64,000 nt of DNA from assembly GCF_023955655.1 (NCBI RefSeq), contig NZ_JAMXHT010000002.1:558001-622000 (forward strand). The letters run 5' to 3'. The position numbers were made by a program, and so were the translations under genes. The notes beneath the pieces are model-generated. The model saw only the letters and a list, made by a program, of their open reading frames with translations. It did no database searches and was not told the origin of the DNA. The stretch is from Ralstonia soli (GTDB taxonomy: Bacteria > Pseudomonadota > Gammaproteobacteria > Burkholderiales > Burkholderiaceae). The number at the start of each line of letters is the position of its first letter. Position 1 is the stretch's first letter. Of the stretch, positions 8,717 to 17,115 are shown one piece after another.

Positions 8717-9928
8717 TCAGGTGGCGGTGGACAGCAGCAGCACGCTGCCGGCTGCGAGCATGCCGCCCGCGCCTTGCACCAGCACGGTCTTGGGCCGGCG
8801 CGAGGGTGCGAGCCCCAGAGGCTGCCCGCGCAACTGGCGAACGGCTTCGACCATGCTGTCCATGTTGCAGGAGATGCCGGGTTGGCCGAACGACAGCCAG
8901 CCACCGTTCGTGTCGGTAGGCAGGTCGCCGTCGACGCCGGTGCGGCCTTCGCGATACAGGTTGATGCCTTGCCCCTTCTTCGCAAAGCCCAGGTCTTCCA
9001 TGACGATCGGCCCCATGTGGGCGAAATTCACGGAGATCTGCGCCATGTCGACGTCGGATGGTGCCAGCCCGGCCATCTGGAACGCTTGGCGTGCGGCTTC
9101 CGCCGTTGCCGTGTGCGTGAGATTGGGCAACGCACCGAGCCCGGGGAAGGCGCACGAACGCAGGTTCATGCGATCGGTCAGGTACTCATGCGTCGTTGCT
9201 GAGCCGTACCCCAGCAGATACACCGGGTTGCGTGCGGTCTTGGCGCGTTCCGGGGACGTGACGATCAACGCACCACCCGTGCCACCGCCCCAGGTGGAAC
9301 ACATCCAGCGTCGCAAGGGCGAGGCGACATACGGCGATGCGAGCACCTTCTCGCGGTCGATCTCGCCATACTTGGCCTTGGCCGCATGGGGGTGATGCAC
9401 CCCCCAGCGCTGGTTGGCGATCGCCACGTCTGCGAGATCGCTTTCGGTGATGCCGAACTCGTGGAAGTAGCGGCACGCGGCCTGCGCGTACAGCGCCGGG
9501 ATCGTGGGCCCATACGGAATCTCATACTGTGGGTCCGCATCGGCTTCCGCGCCCATGGCCACGGCATCGACAAACAGTTCCGTGGCGTCGCTTTGCAGGC
9601 AGAGCACGTATTCCGCCTGGCCGGCGGCGATCATCTCGGTGGCCCACGTGAGCGTGGCGGTGAGCCCCGCGCCGTGCATGGTGAACTCGCTCGTGCGCTT
9701 CACCGGCATCTGCATGTGCGAGATGAAGATGTTGCTCCACTGCGAGCGCTTGTCCGCCCAGGGCGAGCGGCCCGTGTACACGGCGTCGACCTGGTCCTTG
9801 CGGATACCGGCGTCCTGTAGCGCGAGCCGCGTGGCTTCTGCGGCGAGCTGCAACGGGTCTTTGGGGTTCTTGAGTGACGCATACGCGTCGCCCATCCCAA
9901 TGATGGCTGCGACTGGTTTGGGCGACAT
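8717..9928 (-). CDS. Thiolase-like lipid-transfer protein (SCP2/Ltp type), probable non-thiolytic aldolase
   Basis: The 403-residue protein has the thiolase-superfamily fold: GMGDAYASLKNPKDPLQLAAEA at the start (given here only as its first part), WATEMIAAGQAEYVLC, and a C-terminal glycine-rich strand VLVQGAGGMLAAGSV. The segment that normally carries the nucleophilic cysteine reads EFTMHGAGLTA, with no cysteine. This is expected of Ltp2-type retro-aldolases rather than true thiolases. Adjacent DUF35, MaoC and acyl-CoA dehydrogenase genes support cleavage of a 3-hydroxy-2-methylacyl-CoA. ATG 9928 is preferred over ATG 9937 because AAGGA abuts the latter. Activity is inferred from context. Confidence 0.85.
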   Translation of the reverse strand: MSPKPVAAIIGMGDAYASLKNPKDPLQLAAEATRLALQDAGIRKDQVDAVYTGRSPWADKRSQWSNIFISHMQMPVKRTSEFTMHGAGLTATLTWATEMIAAGQAEYVLCLQSDATELFVDAVAMGAEADADPQYEIPYGPTIPALYAQAACRYFHEFGITESDLADVAIANQRWGVHHPHAAKAKYGEIDREKVLASPYVASPLRRWMCSTWGGGTGGALIVTSPERAKTARNPVYLLGYGSATTHEYLTDRMNLRSCAFPGLGALPNLTHTATAEAARQAFQMAGLAPSDVDMAQISVNFAHMGPIVMEDLGFAKKGQGINLYREGRTGVDGDLPTDTNGGWLSFGQPGISCNMDSMVEAVRQLRGQPLGLAPSRRPKTVLVQGAGGMLAAGSVLLLSTAT

Positions 9929-9947
9929 GGTTGCCATTCCTTCTGGC

Positions 9948-10448
9948 TCAGGCCGCTTTGAGAGCGGGCAGCGTCGAAGCCACCAGCGCGTCGAGGTCTT
10001 CGCGCTTGCGCAGCATCAGCAGGCTCCATTCGCCTTGCTGCACGATGTCGCCATCCTGGTTCAGCACCTGGATCAGAAACTTGATGACGCCGTACTTGTC
10101 GTCCTTGACCTTCTTGCCAATGACGGTGGCGCGTGCGTACACGGTGTCGTCAATCAGTACGGGCTTGAGAAAGCGCATGTTGTCGATGCCGTAGTTGGCC
10201 TGGATGCCCAGACCAAACTGGATCAGGCCGGTGGCGATCGAGTAGGTCAGGGCACCCTGCACCAGGCGCTTGCCGAAGCGGGTTTTGGACGAATAGACGA
10301 TGTTCGAATGGATGGCGATCCAGTTGCCGGTCAGCGCGCAGTAGTTCACCACGTCCGTCTCGGTGATGGTGCGGCCGCCCGAGTTGAACACCTGGCCGTC
10401 CACCAGTTCATCGAAGGTCTGGCTGATTTGGTTGTTGATCAGACTCAT
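9948..10448 (-). CDS. MaoC-like hot-dog enoyl-CoA hydratase
   Basis: This 166-residue single hot-dog protein has the MaoC active-site helix region YCALTGNWIAIHSN. The histidine (H47) is kept, but the partner aspartate of the usual GDxNPxH motif is asparagine (N42). MaoC proteins hydrate 2-enoyl-CoA esters or act as a non-catalytic half of a heteromeric hydratase, as in ChsH1/ChsH2, where the other half is fused to DUF35. Its place between dehydrogenase and thiolase-like genes fits a hydration step. ATG 10448 has AAGGAAAC upstream. The Asp-to-Asn change makes unaided catalysis less certain. Confidence 0.88.
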   Translation of the reverse strand: MSLINNQISQTFDELVDGQVFNSGGRTITETDVVNYCALTGNWIAIHSNIVYSSKTRFGKRLVQGALTYSIATGLIQFGLGIQANYGIDNMRFLKPVLIDDTVYARATVIGKKVKDDKYGVIKFLIQVLNQDGDIVQQGEWSLLMLRKREDLDALVASTLPALKAA

Positions 10449-10480
10449 GGTTGTTTCCTTGGTTGGTGGCTGACTCGGTA

Positions 10481-11629
10481 TTAATTCAGGCGCATGGATT
10501 TAGCGATGATGGTTCGCTGGATCTGCGAGGTGCCGCCACCGATGGTGCATTGGATGCTTTCACGCAGGTAGCGCTCCATGTCCGCCTCGGGCAGGTTGGC
10601 GAAGCCACCGAGAATCTGCATGCCGTCGAGCGCGCACTGCTTGAGGGTTTCGGAGGCGTACAGCTTGGCCATGGACGTTTCTCTCGGCGCGGGCTGGCCC
10701 TGGGACTTGAGCGCTGCAGCGCGGTAGACGAGCAGGCGGGCCGCATCGACGCGGGTCTGGTTATCGGCCAGCATGTGCTTGAGCACCTGGAAGTTGAAGA
10801 TCGGCTGGCCGAACTGAGTGCGCTGGTGCGCGTAGCGGTTGGCGTTGTTCACGGCCTCCTGCGCGTTGCCGGTGTAGGCGCCGGCGACGGCGCACCGCTC
10901 GAGTTCAAGATGGTTGAGGATGATCTCGTGCCCCTGGCCCTCGACGCCAAGGATTGCGTCTCCGGGCACGATGACGTCATCGAGGAAGATCTCGGTGGTA
11001 CCGGTCGCATGGCGCGACAGCGTTGGCAGCTTGTTAATGACCATGCCCGGGGTGTTGTTCGGGATGAGCAGCATGGTCAGGCCGCCGTGCTTGTCGTTCA
11101 TGTCGGTGCGCACGAGCATCGCGATGACGGTGTTGTCGGCCTGTGCGCCGGAGCAGAACATCTTCGCGCCGTTGATGACCCAATCGCCGTTCTCATTTCG
11201 GCGTGCGTGGGTCTTGGTGGCGAACACGTCCGAACCTGCGTCGGGCTCGGTCATCGATACCGAGAAGCGGATCTTGCCTTCGATGAAGGGCTGGATGTAC
11301 TTGTCTCGCTGCGCCTGGGTGCCGTACTTGGCGATGTTCATTGCCGTGAAGGTTGGCACCAGGATGGCGGCGGCGAAGTCGAAGCCGTACTTGCCCAGTC
11401 CTTCGGCCATCAGCGTGTAGTCGAAGATGTCGCCGCCCGCGCCGCCTTCTTCCTCGCTGAACAACAGACCAAGCCAGCCTTGCTTGGCGATCTTGTCGTA
11501 GGCCTCGTAGGGGTAGTCACGGTTCTGATCGCACTTGCGGATGTATTCCACCGTGATCTCGTTGTCCATGAAACGGTTCACGGTATCCAGCCACATGACC
11601 TGCGACTCATTCAGAAAATTGGGTTGCAC
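10481..11629 (-). CDS. Acyl-CoA dehydrogenase (FAD)
   Basis: The 382-residue protein has normal length and the three-domain ACAD pattern: FSVSMTEPDAGSDV at the flavin site, DWVINGAKMFCSGAQ, and the C-terminal helical domain with ARLLVYRAAALKSQGQPAPRE. Near the C-terminus the loop reads TIGGGTSQIQR, so the glutamate that serves as base in short/medium-chain enzymes (EGT) is glycine; the base may sit on another helix as in isovaleryl-type enzymes, or the protein may need a partner. Electrons would go to the EtfAB encoded in the same operon. The start is GTG with AGGAGACTGG just upstream. Confidence 0.9.
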   Translation of the reverse strand: MQPNFLNESQVMWLDTVNRFMDNEITVEYIRKCDQNRDYPYEAYDKIAKQGWLGLLFSEEEGGAGGDIFDYTLMAEGLGKYGFDFAAAILVPTFTAMNIAKYGTQAQRDKYIQPFIEGKIRFSVSMTEPDAGSDVFATKTHARRNENGDWVINGAKMFCSGAQADNTVIAMLVRTDMNDKHGGLTMLLIPNNTPGMVINKLPTLSRHATGTTEIFLDDVIVPGDAILGVEGQGHEIILNHLELERCAVAGAYTGNAQEAVNNANRYAHQRTQFGQPIFNFQVLKHMLADNQTRVDAARLLVYRAAALKSQGQPAPRETSMAKLYASETLKQCALDGMQILGGFANLPEADMERYLRESIQCTIGGGTSQIQRTIIAKSMRLN

Positions 11630-11779
11630 TCCAGTCTCCTCGCGTTGAAGGGTTGCATCGGCGCGATGCCGCGGTGATGCGTGCTGGAAGCGTATGCGTG
11701 GACGGCCGCTGAACCTATTGGCCTTTTTCGAACCGCAAATTCGGGTAGCCCGAAGAAGTACGGCTGGTGGGCGTTCCGC

Positions 11780-12730
11780 TCAGGCTGAGTCGGTGCCGGC
11801 GGCCCCGTCGGCATTGGCGCGTGGGCGATCGAGCAGCTGCTTCATCAGCGCCTGCGCAGGCGGGCTCATCGGCCGCCCACGTGCCGTGGCAATGTGGATC
11901 GCGCGTGCGGCCCAGGGCTCGGCCAGCTCGACGCTGGTAACGTGCTCGAAGAGGTCGTGGCTGAGCAGGCATTCCGGCAGCACCGTCACCCCAAGCTTTG
12001 CCTGTACGAGGCTGATGGCCACGCCGGCGCTCCTGACGCTGAAGGCAGGTGTGTAGTCCTGGCCTAGCCGCTTTGCTGCGGCGCGGTAGGCGCCCATCAT
12101 CGCGCTGACGGGAATGAGGTTTTCGGGCAGGAGGTCGGCGAACGTGACGCTCGCGCGTTCGCTCAAGGGATGTAATCGTGGCACAACGGCAACGAGGCGG
12201 TCCCGGCGATAGGGCGTCACGTCCACGGCGCCAAGCTCAAGCTCATACGCCATGGCAAACACGCCGATGTCAGCGTCACCTCGGGAGACTGCCTCGACGA
12301 TCTCCGCGTTCTCAACTTCGCGCAGCACAAGGTCCACCATCGGGAAATCCCGAGCGTAGTCTCCCAGCTCCCGAGCAAGAAATGGAACGATGATAGAACG
12401 GGCCGAGGCGAGGGTGACCTGGCCCCGCATGCCCTCGGTAAAGGCGGAAATTTCGCTGCGCATGCCTTCGATGTTGTCGAAGATCATGCGTGCATAGCGC
12501 ACCAGCACCGCGCCCGCGGGGCTTGGGACGACGCCTTTGGGCCCTCGCTCGAGCAGCTTGACGCCCGCGATATCCTCCAGATCCTGGATGCGCTTGGTGG
12601 CGGTGGATGCTGCGATGTTTTCGCGAATTGCCGCGCGGCCGATCTGCTGTTCTTCGACGGCGGAGAGGAAGAGCCGCAACGTAAAGAGATCGACCTGTCG
12701 GATCAGGTGGAGTCGGTTGAATGAGCCCAT
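11780..12730 (-). CDS. LysR-family transcriptional regulator
   Basis: The protein (316 aa) has an N-terminal winged helix-turn-helix (about residues 14-73: LFTLRLFLSAVEEQQIGRAA, ending near LLERGPKGVVPSPAG) and a periplasmic-binding-like effector domain. It lies inside the minus-strand run, co-directional with racemase and dehydrogenase genes rather than divergent from a target. The 150-nt gap after it, before the dehydrogenase, contains only a weak CCGTACTTC half-match to the repeated dyad (11755-11763). It is one of two LysR candidates for the TTCCGTACTTCGGAA sites, which have a T-N11-A core. Effector unknown, possibly an acyl-CoA or its acid. Confidence 0.9.
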   Translation of the reverse strand: MGSFNRLHLIRQVDLFTLRLFLSAVEEQQIGRAAIRENIAASTATKRIQDLEDIAGVKLLERGPKGVVPSPAGAVLVRYARMIFDNIEGMRSEISAFTEGMRGQVTLASARSIIVPFLARELGDYARDFPMVDLVLREVENAEIVEAVSRGDADIGVFAMAYELELGAVDVTPYRRDRLVAVVPRLHPLSERASVTFADLLPENLIPVSAMMGAYRAAAKRLGQDYTPAFSVRSAGVAISLVQAKLGVTVLPECLLSHDLFEHVTSVELAEPWAARAIHIATARGRPMSPPAQALMKQLLDRPRANADGAAGTDSA

Positions 12731-12769
12731 CTTGGCCTTCGAATGTGGCGGGCGAGGGCAGCGCTTGAC

Positions 12770-13927
12770 TCAAGCGATTGCGGCTGCCTCCCGCAGTGCG
12801 GCAATTTCGTCGGAGGTGAACCCCCAGTCTCGAAGTATTTCCTCGCTGTGCTCACCGGCGGATGCCGGTGGACGCTGGATTGCCCCAGGTGTGCGGCTGA
12901 ACCGCGGCGCGGGGGCCGGTTGCACCACGCCGTCATATTCCACCAAGGTCTCGCGCGCGCGCAAGTGTGGATGGTCCGGGGCTTCTGCCATTGACAGTAC
13001 TGGCGTTACGCATGCCTCGCGGCCATCGGCCAGCCTGCTCCATTCATCGCGCGTGCGCGTGCGGAAGGCAGCGGCCAATCGCTCGTGCATTTCCGGCCAT
13101 CGCGTGCGGTCGTGCTGGTCTGGCATGTCGTCCTCGCGCAAGTCCAGCAACGCGAGCAGGTTGCGCCAGAACCGGGCCTCGTTGGCGCCGACGCTGACCC
13201 ACAGACCATCCTTGGCCTGGTACACGTTGTACCAGGGGGCGCCGGAATCGAGCCGGTTTGTCCCGCGGTTGTCGGTCCAGTAGCCGGCGGCGCGCAGCCC
13301 GTAGAACAGCGTCATCAGCGACGCCGATCCGTCCACCATTGCCGCATCAACAACCTGCCCCTGGCCCGAGCGGTGGCTTTCCAGGATGGCGGAAACGACA
13401 CCCAGCGCGAGGTACAGCGAGCCCCCGCCAAAATCGCCGGCGAGATTGAGCGGAATCACCGGCGGGCCGTCCGCCAGGCCGATGGAGTGAACCACGCCCG
13501 TCAGCGAAACGTAGTTGAGATCGTGGCCGGGCGCCTGGGCCAGCGGGCCTTCCTGGCCCCAGCCGGTCATGCGTCCGTACACCAGCCTCGGATTGGCCCG
13601 CTGGCAATCATTAGGACCAAGGCCTAGCTTCTCTGCCACACCCGGGCGAAAGCCTTCCACCAGGGCATCCGCGTTTTCGACCAGCTTGAGAACGGTGGCG
13701 ACAGCCTCTTTCTTCTTCAGATCGAGCGCAAGATTGCGCCGCCCCCGATTCAACAGGTTGAAACGGGGGGCGACAGGCACGCCGCCGTCGTACCCCGGCG
13801 GACGATCGATCCGGATGACCTCGGCACCCAGGTCCGCCAGCAGCATGCAGCAGAAGGGCACGGGCCCAACGCCACCCAGCTCGACAACGCGTAGCCCAGC
13901 CAACGGACCTTTTGCACCGCGGTTCAT
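12770..13927 (-). CDS. Alpha-methylacyl-CoA racemase-like CaiB/BaiF protein
   Basis: The protein (385 aa) belongs to the CaiB/BaiF superfamily but carries the racemase signature YGRMTGWGQEGPLAQ, then GHDLNY with H135 and NLAGDFGGGS with D165, the pair that forms the 1,1-proton-transfer site in AMACR/MCR. It should interconvert (R)- and (S)-2-methylacyl-CoA so that a stereospecific dehydrogenase can act. Its presence in this operon is the main hint that the substrate is alpha-methyl branched. ATG 13927 has AGGAGACAAGA upstream. A CoA-transferase role is less likely but not excluded by sequence alone. Confidence 0.85.
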   Translation of the reverse strand: MNRGAKGPLAGLRVVELGGVGPVPFCCMLLADLGAEVIRIDRPPGYDGGVPVAPRFNLLNRGRRNLALDLKKKEAVATVLKLVENADALVEGFRPGVAEKLGLGPNDCQRANPRLVYGRMTGWGQEGPLAQAPGHDLNYVSLTGVVHSIGLADGPPVIPLNLAGDFGGGSLYLALGVVSAILESHRSGQGQVVDAAMVDGSASLMTLFYGLRAAGYWTDNRGTNRLDSGAPWYNVYQAKDGLWVSVGANEARFWRNLLALLDLREDDMPDQHDRTRWPEMHERLAAAFRTRTRDEWSRLADGREACVTPVLSMAEAPDHPHLRARETLVEYDGVVQPAPAPRFSRTPGAIQRPPASAGEHSEEILRDWGFTSDEIAALREAAAIA

Positions 13928-13966
13928 TCTTGTCTCCTGTGGTCGTTTTCGGCGTTGCTTTGATGC

Positions 13967-14899
13967 TTAGAGCGCTGCCACCAGTTCCGGCACGGCCTCG
14001 AACAGGTCGGCGACCAGGCCGTAGTCCGCCACGCTGAAGATCGGCGCTTCGGCATCCTTGTTGATGGCCACGATCACCTTCGAATCCTTCATGCCGGCCA
14101 GATGCTGGATCGCGCCCGAAATGCCGCAGGCGATGTACAACGTCGGCGCAACGATCTTGCCTGTCTGCCCGACTTGCAAATCATTGGGAGCATAGCCCGC
14201 ATCCACGGCGGCGCGCGATGCGCCCAGCGCAGCGCTGAGCTTGTCCGCCAGCGGCGTGAGTACTGCATTGAAGCGTTCGTTGCTGCCCAGTGCCCGGCCG
14301 CCCGAGACGATGATCGTCGCGGAGGTCAGCTCGGGGCGTTCGCTCTTGGCGATTTCCGCACTGACGAACTGGCTGCCTGCCGTACCAGCGACCGTGGGTG
14401 TCGCCTCCACCGGGGCGTTGCCTTGCGCCACGTTGGCCGGCTCGAACGAGGTGGAGCGCACCGTGATGACCTTGACGCCGTCGCTCGATTGCACGGTGGC
14501 GATGGCGTTGCCGGCGTACACGGGGCGGTCGAACGTGTCCGCGGTGTGCACCTTGATGACGTCGCTGATCTGCGCGGCATCCAGCTTGGCTGCGACGCGC
14601 GGCGCGACATTCTTTCCGCCGGCGGTGGTCGGGAAGAGGATGTGCGTGTAGTCCGTGGCGAGCGCCAGGACCTGCGCGGCGATGTTCTCTGCCAACTGGT
14701 GTTCGAACTGCGCGCCGTCGGCGTGCAGCACCTTGGACACACCGGCAACGCGTGCGGCGGCCTGTGCAGCGTCGGCAGCGTTGTGGCCGGCAATGAGGAC
14801 GTGCACGTCTCCACCGCAAGCCAGGGCGGCAGTCACGGTGTTGAGCGTGGCGCCCTTGATGGACGCATTGTCGTGTTCGGCGATAACGAGAACAGCCAT
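13967..14899 (-). CDS. etfA: Electron transfer flavoprotein alpha subunit
   Basis: The protein is 310 aa, normal for EtfA. The N-terminal domain starts [20 protein letters not shown], and the C-terminal FAD domain has [30 protein letters not shown] and the [16 protein letters not shown] and AINKD segments. It carries FAD and passes electrons from acyl-CoA dehydrogenases to ETF:quinone oxidoreductase. Its ATG (14897-14899) directly follows the etfB TAA (14900-14902 on the plus map), with no spacer. The local copy probably serves the dehydrogenases of this region. Confidence 0.96.
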   Translation of the reverse strand: MAVLVIAEHDNASIKGATLNTVTAALACGGDVHVLIAGHNAADAAQAAARVAGVSKVLHADGAQFEHQLAENIAAQVLALATDYTHILFPTTAGGKNVAPRVAAKLDAAQISDVIKVHTADTFDRPVYAGNAIATVQSSDGVKVITVRSTSFEPANVAQGNAPVEATPTVAGTAGSQFVSAEIAKSERPELTSATIIVSGGRALGSNERFNAVLTPLADKLSAALGASRAAVDAGYAPNDLQVGQTGKIVAPTLYIACGISGAIQHLAGMKDSKVIVAINKDAEAPIFSVADYGLVADLFEAVPELVAAL

Positions 14900-15649
14900 T
14901 TAGATCACCTTCGCTTCGTTCTTGAGTTTTTGCACCAGGGTTGCTACGTCCGGCACGATCACGCCGGCGCTGCGCTTGGACGGCTCCACTACCTTCAGCG
15001 TCTTCAGGCGCGGGGCAACGTCCACGCCCAGGTCTTCCGGCTTGACCGTGTCGAGCGGCTTCTTCTTGGCCTTCATGATGTTCGGCAGCGTCACGTAGCG
15101 CGGCTCGTTCAGGCGCAGGTCGGTGGTGACCACCGCTGGCAGCTTGAGCGAGAGGGTCTCCAGGCCGCCATCGATCTCGCGTGTGACAGTCGCCTGTTGG
15201 CCTGCGATCTCGACCTTGCTTGCGAAGGTCGCTTGCGGAAGGTCGGCCAGTGCAGCCAGCATCTGGCCGGTCTGGTTGGCGTCGTCGTCAATGGCCTGCT
15301 TGCCGAGGATGATCAGTTGCGGCTGTTCCTTGTCGACGAGCGCCTTGAGCAGCTTGGCCACGGCCAGCGGCTGCAGTTCCGCATCGGTTTCGACCAGGAT
15401 GCCGCGATCGGCACCGATGGCCAGGGCGGTGCGCAGCGTTTCCTGGCACTGCGACACGCCACACGTGACCGCCACGACTTCGGTGGCAACACCTTTTTCC
15501 TTGAGACGCACGGCTTCTTCCACCGCGATTTCGTCGAAGGGATTCATCGACATCTTGACGTTGGCCAGATCCACGCCGGTGTGATCTGCCTTGACTCTGA
15601 CCTTGACGTTGAAGTCGACCACGCGCTTGACGGCGACCAGAATTTTCAT
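14900..15649 (-). CDS. etfB: Electron transfer flavoprotein beta subunit
   Basis: This protein has 249 residues, exactly the usual EtfB length, starting [19 protein letters not shown]. It has the AMP-binding-domain features [18 protein letters not shown], the [11 protein letters not shown] strand and the [20 protein letters not shown] segment. ATG 15649 is chosen by family alignment; an upstream in-frame extension is unconserved. It is the first gene of the minus-strand run, and the gap upstream of it holds two facing copies of the repeated dyad, so the operon promoter is probably there. Confidence 0.96.
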   Translation of the reverse strand: MKILVAVKRVVDFNVKVRVKADHTGVDLANVKMSMNPFDEIAVEEAVRLKEKGVATEVVAVTCGVSQCQETLRTALAIGADRGILVETDAELQPLAVAKLLKALVDKEQPQLIILGKQAIDDDANQTGQMLAALADLPQATFASKVEIAGQQATVTREIDGGLETLSLKLPAVVTTDLRLNEPRYVTLPNIMKAKKKPLDTVKPEDLGVDVAPRLKTLKVVEPSKRSAGVIVPDVATLVQKLKNEAKVI

Positions 15650-15817
15650 CGTTCCTGCTCCAGGGATTTCTATGCTCGGAAGGACGCCCGAGGTGGGCAT
15701 CCGGAGTCGCTGCACCGCGTAGCGTTGTACCGAGCATGAAATACAGCCGCAGCGATGCATAGGTGCTACGCAGCATCGTCACGGTGGCAGATTGCGTCAA
15801 CGCTCCAGCCGGCACCG

Positions 15818-15832
15818 TTCCGTACTTCGGTA
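15818..15832 (+). promoter_or_regulatory. Dyad operator candidate, copy 2 (TTCCGTACTTCGGTA)
   Basis: This copy matches TTCCGTACTTCGGAA at 14 of 15 positions and lies 169 bp before the etfB start. Its TTCCGTAC half reads on the plus strand, facing copy 3. Confidence 0.65.
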
Positions 15833-15895
15833 GGGAAGTGCGGCATGACCGTCCCGCAGCCCGCTGGTTTCAGGCTGCTTGCGCGTTGCGGAACA

Positions 15896-15910
15896 CTCCG
15901 TTGTACGGAA
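15896..15910 (-). promoter_or_regulatory. Dyad operator candidate, copy 3 (TTCCGTACAACGGAG on minus strand)
   Basis: This copy matches the consensus at 12 of 15 positions, with both CCG/CGG arms kept. It reads on the minus strand and starts 78 bp from copy 2. Confidence 0.6.
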
Positions 15911-15974
15911 CGCGTCCAACAGCCGGCGGTGATGTGTGTGGCGCTGACGTGGAGATCGGAGGGGGCGCAAGGCG

Positions 15975-16886
15975 TCAGGAGCTGCCGCCAGCGGCTTGCG
16001 CGACCTTGATCAGCTCATCGATGAGGTCGCGCGCGCATCCGGGCAGCCCATCAATATCGCGCACGATCACGGCGCGTTCGCGAACGGCCCACGCATCGGC
16101 CAGTTCGGAGATTTCGATCTGCATGGTCTTGCTGTGTCGTAGCGCGGCAGACAACGGCACGACGCCGATGCCCACGCCGGCTTCGATCATCCGGCACATG
16201 GCTTCGAAGCTGCGGACCTGGATGCGGATCTGCAATTTGCGCCGTTGGTCGCGCACAAGATCGGTCAGGAACGCGTGCAGCGTGCTGCCTTCGTGCAGGC
16301 TCACGTGCGGATAGTCGAGGGTGTCGGCAAAGGCGATTTCACGCGATGCCATCGCCAAGGGGTGCCCGACCGGCGTGCACAGCACCAGCTTGTCGGTGCT
16401 GAAATGCACGAGCTGCAGGTCTTCAGCGGTGATTGGGCCCGAGATGATGCCGAGGTCCGCACTGCCATCCAGCACGCCGCGCACGATGTCGCGGGTCAGC
16501 CGCTCTTGCAGGTCCACCGTCACGGCGGGGCGATCCGCCATGAACTTGGCCAGCACCTCCGGCATGAATTCGGTGACGGCGGTGGTGTTGGCGAAGATGC
16601 GGATGTGGCCGACTTCGTCCTTGGAGAATTCTTCGAAATCGCTGCGCACGTGCTCGAACTGGCGCTCGATGACGCGCGCGTGCCGCAGCAGCTTTTCACC
16701 GGCCGGGGTGAGCGACAGGCCCTTGCTCTCGCGATAGAAGAGTCGGGTGCCGAGTTGTTCTTCCAGGGCTTTGAGACGGGCGCTTGCCGCTGCCGGGGAA
16801 AGAAAGGCGCGCCGTGCGCCGCGCGAGAGGTTTTGTTCCTCGGCGATGCGCGAAAACAGTCTCAGGTCTGCGAAATCGAAGTGCAT
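15975..16886 (-). CDS. LysR-family transcriptional regulator (candidate regulator of the itaconate-like genes)
   Basis: The protein (303 aa) begins MHFDFADLRLFSRIAEEQNL with the helix-turn-helix at about residues 4-62 (SRGARRAFLSPAAASARLKA), then an effector domain with AVTVDLQERLTRDIVRGVLD and DLGIISGP. ATG 16886 has AAGGAAC six bases upstream; an in-frame start at 16934 would add unconserved residues. It is divergent from the CoA-transferase/CitE/pyruvate carboxylase genes across a 229-nt gap, the usual place for the regulator of that set. In Pseudomonas itaconate clusters a LysR gene holds the same position. It is also a candidate for binding the dyads before etfB. Confidence 0.9.
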   Translation of the reverse strand: MHFDFADLRLFSRIAEEQNLSRGARRAFLSPAAASARLKALEEQLGTRLFYRESKGLSLTPAGEKLLRHARVIERQFEHVRSDFEEFSKDEVGHIRIFANTTAVTEFMPEVLAKFMADRPAVTVDLQERLTRDIVRGVLDGSADLGIISGPITAEDLQLVHFSTDKLVLCTPVGHPLAMASREIAFADTLDYPHVSLHEGSTLHAFLTDLVRDQRRKLQIRIQVRSFEAMCRMIEAGVGIGVVPLSAALRHSKTMQIEISELADAWAVRERAVIVRDIDGLPGCARDLIDELIKVAQAAGGSS

Positions 16887-17115
16887 AGGGGTTCCTTGGC
16901 GCGCCACTGTAGCAAGGTGTTCCGGGGTCGGCAATTGGCGTCGTTCATCACACGTGTCCGTCTGGAAGACGCGTGCATTCGGAACAGCTGAACGCTAGCT
17001 TCGCAATTTCAAGCTTTACCCACACCGGCCTCGGCCCGAGACTAGACCGGCAATACAGTCTGCGGTGGCAGGTTCGCGCACGCTGTCCGGATCGATCTTT
17101 CAAGGCCAGTCTCCT

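Larger units (their letters stand above)
15650..15974 (-). promoter_or_regulatory. 325-nt gap upstream of etfB: probable operon promoter region
   Basis: No gene is seen here. The gap separates the end of the LysR gene from etfB, both on the minus strand. It contains two copies of the TTCCGTAC dyad in facing orientation (15818-15832 and 15896-15910), 169 and about 247 bp before the etfB ATG. Promoter hexamers are not clear enough to place. Confidence 0.6.

Noticed and set aside
11755-11763. A CCGTACTTC match to the dyad between the LysR and dehydrogenase genes
   Set aside because: Only nine bases match and neither arm is complete, so it was not counted as a tenth copy.
14102-15739. A 545-codon plus-strand frame opposite etfA and etfB
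   Set aside because: Shadow frame; both Etf subunits are certain and occupy the full region on the minus strand.
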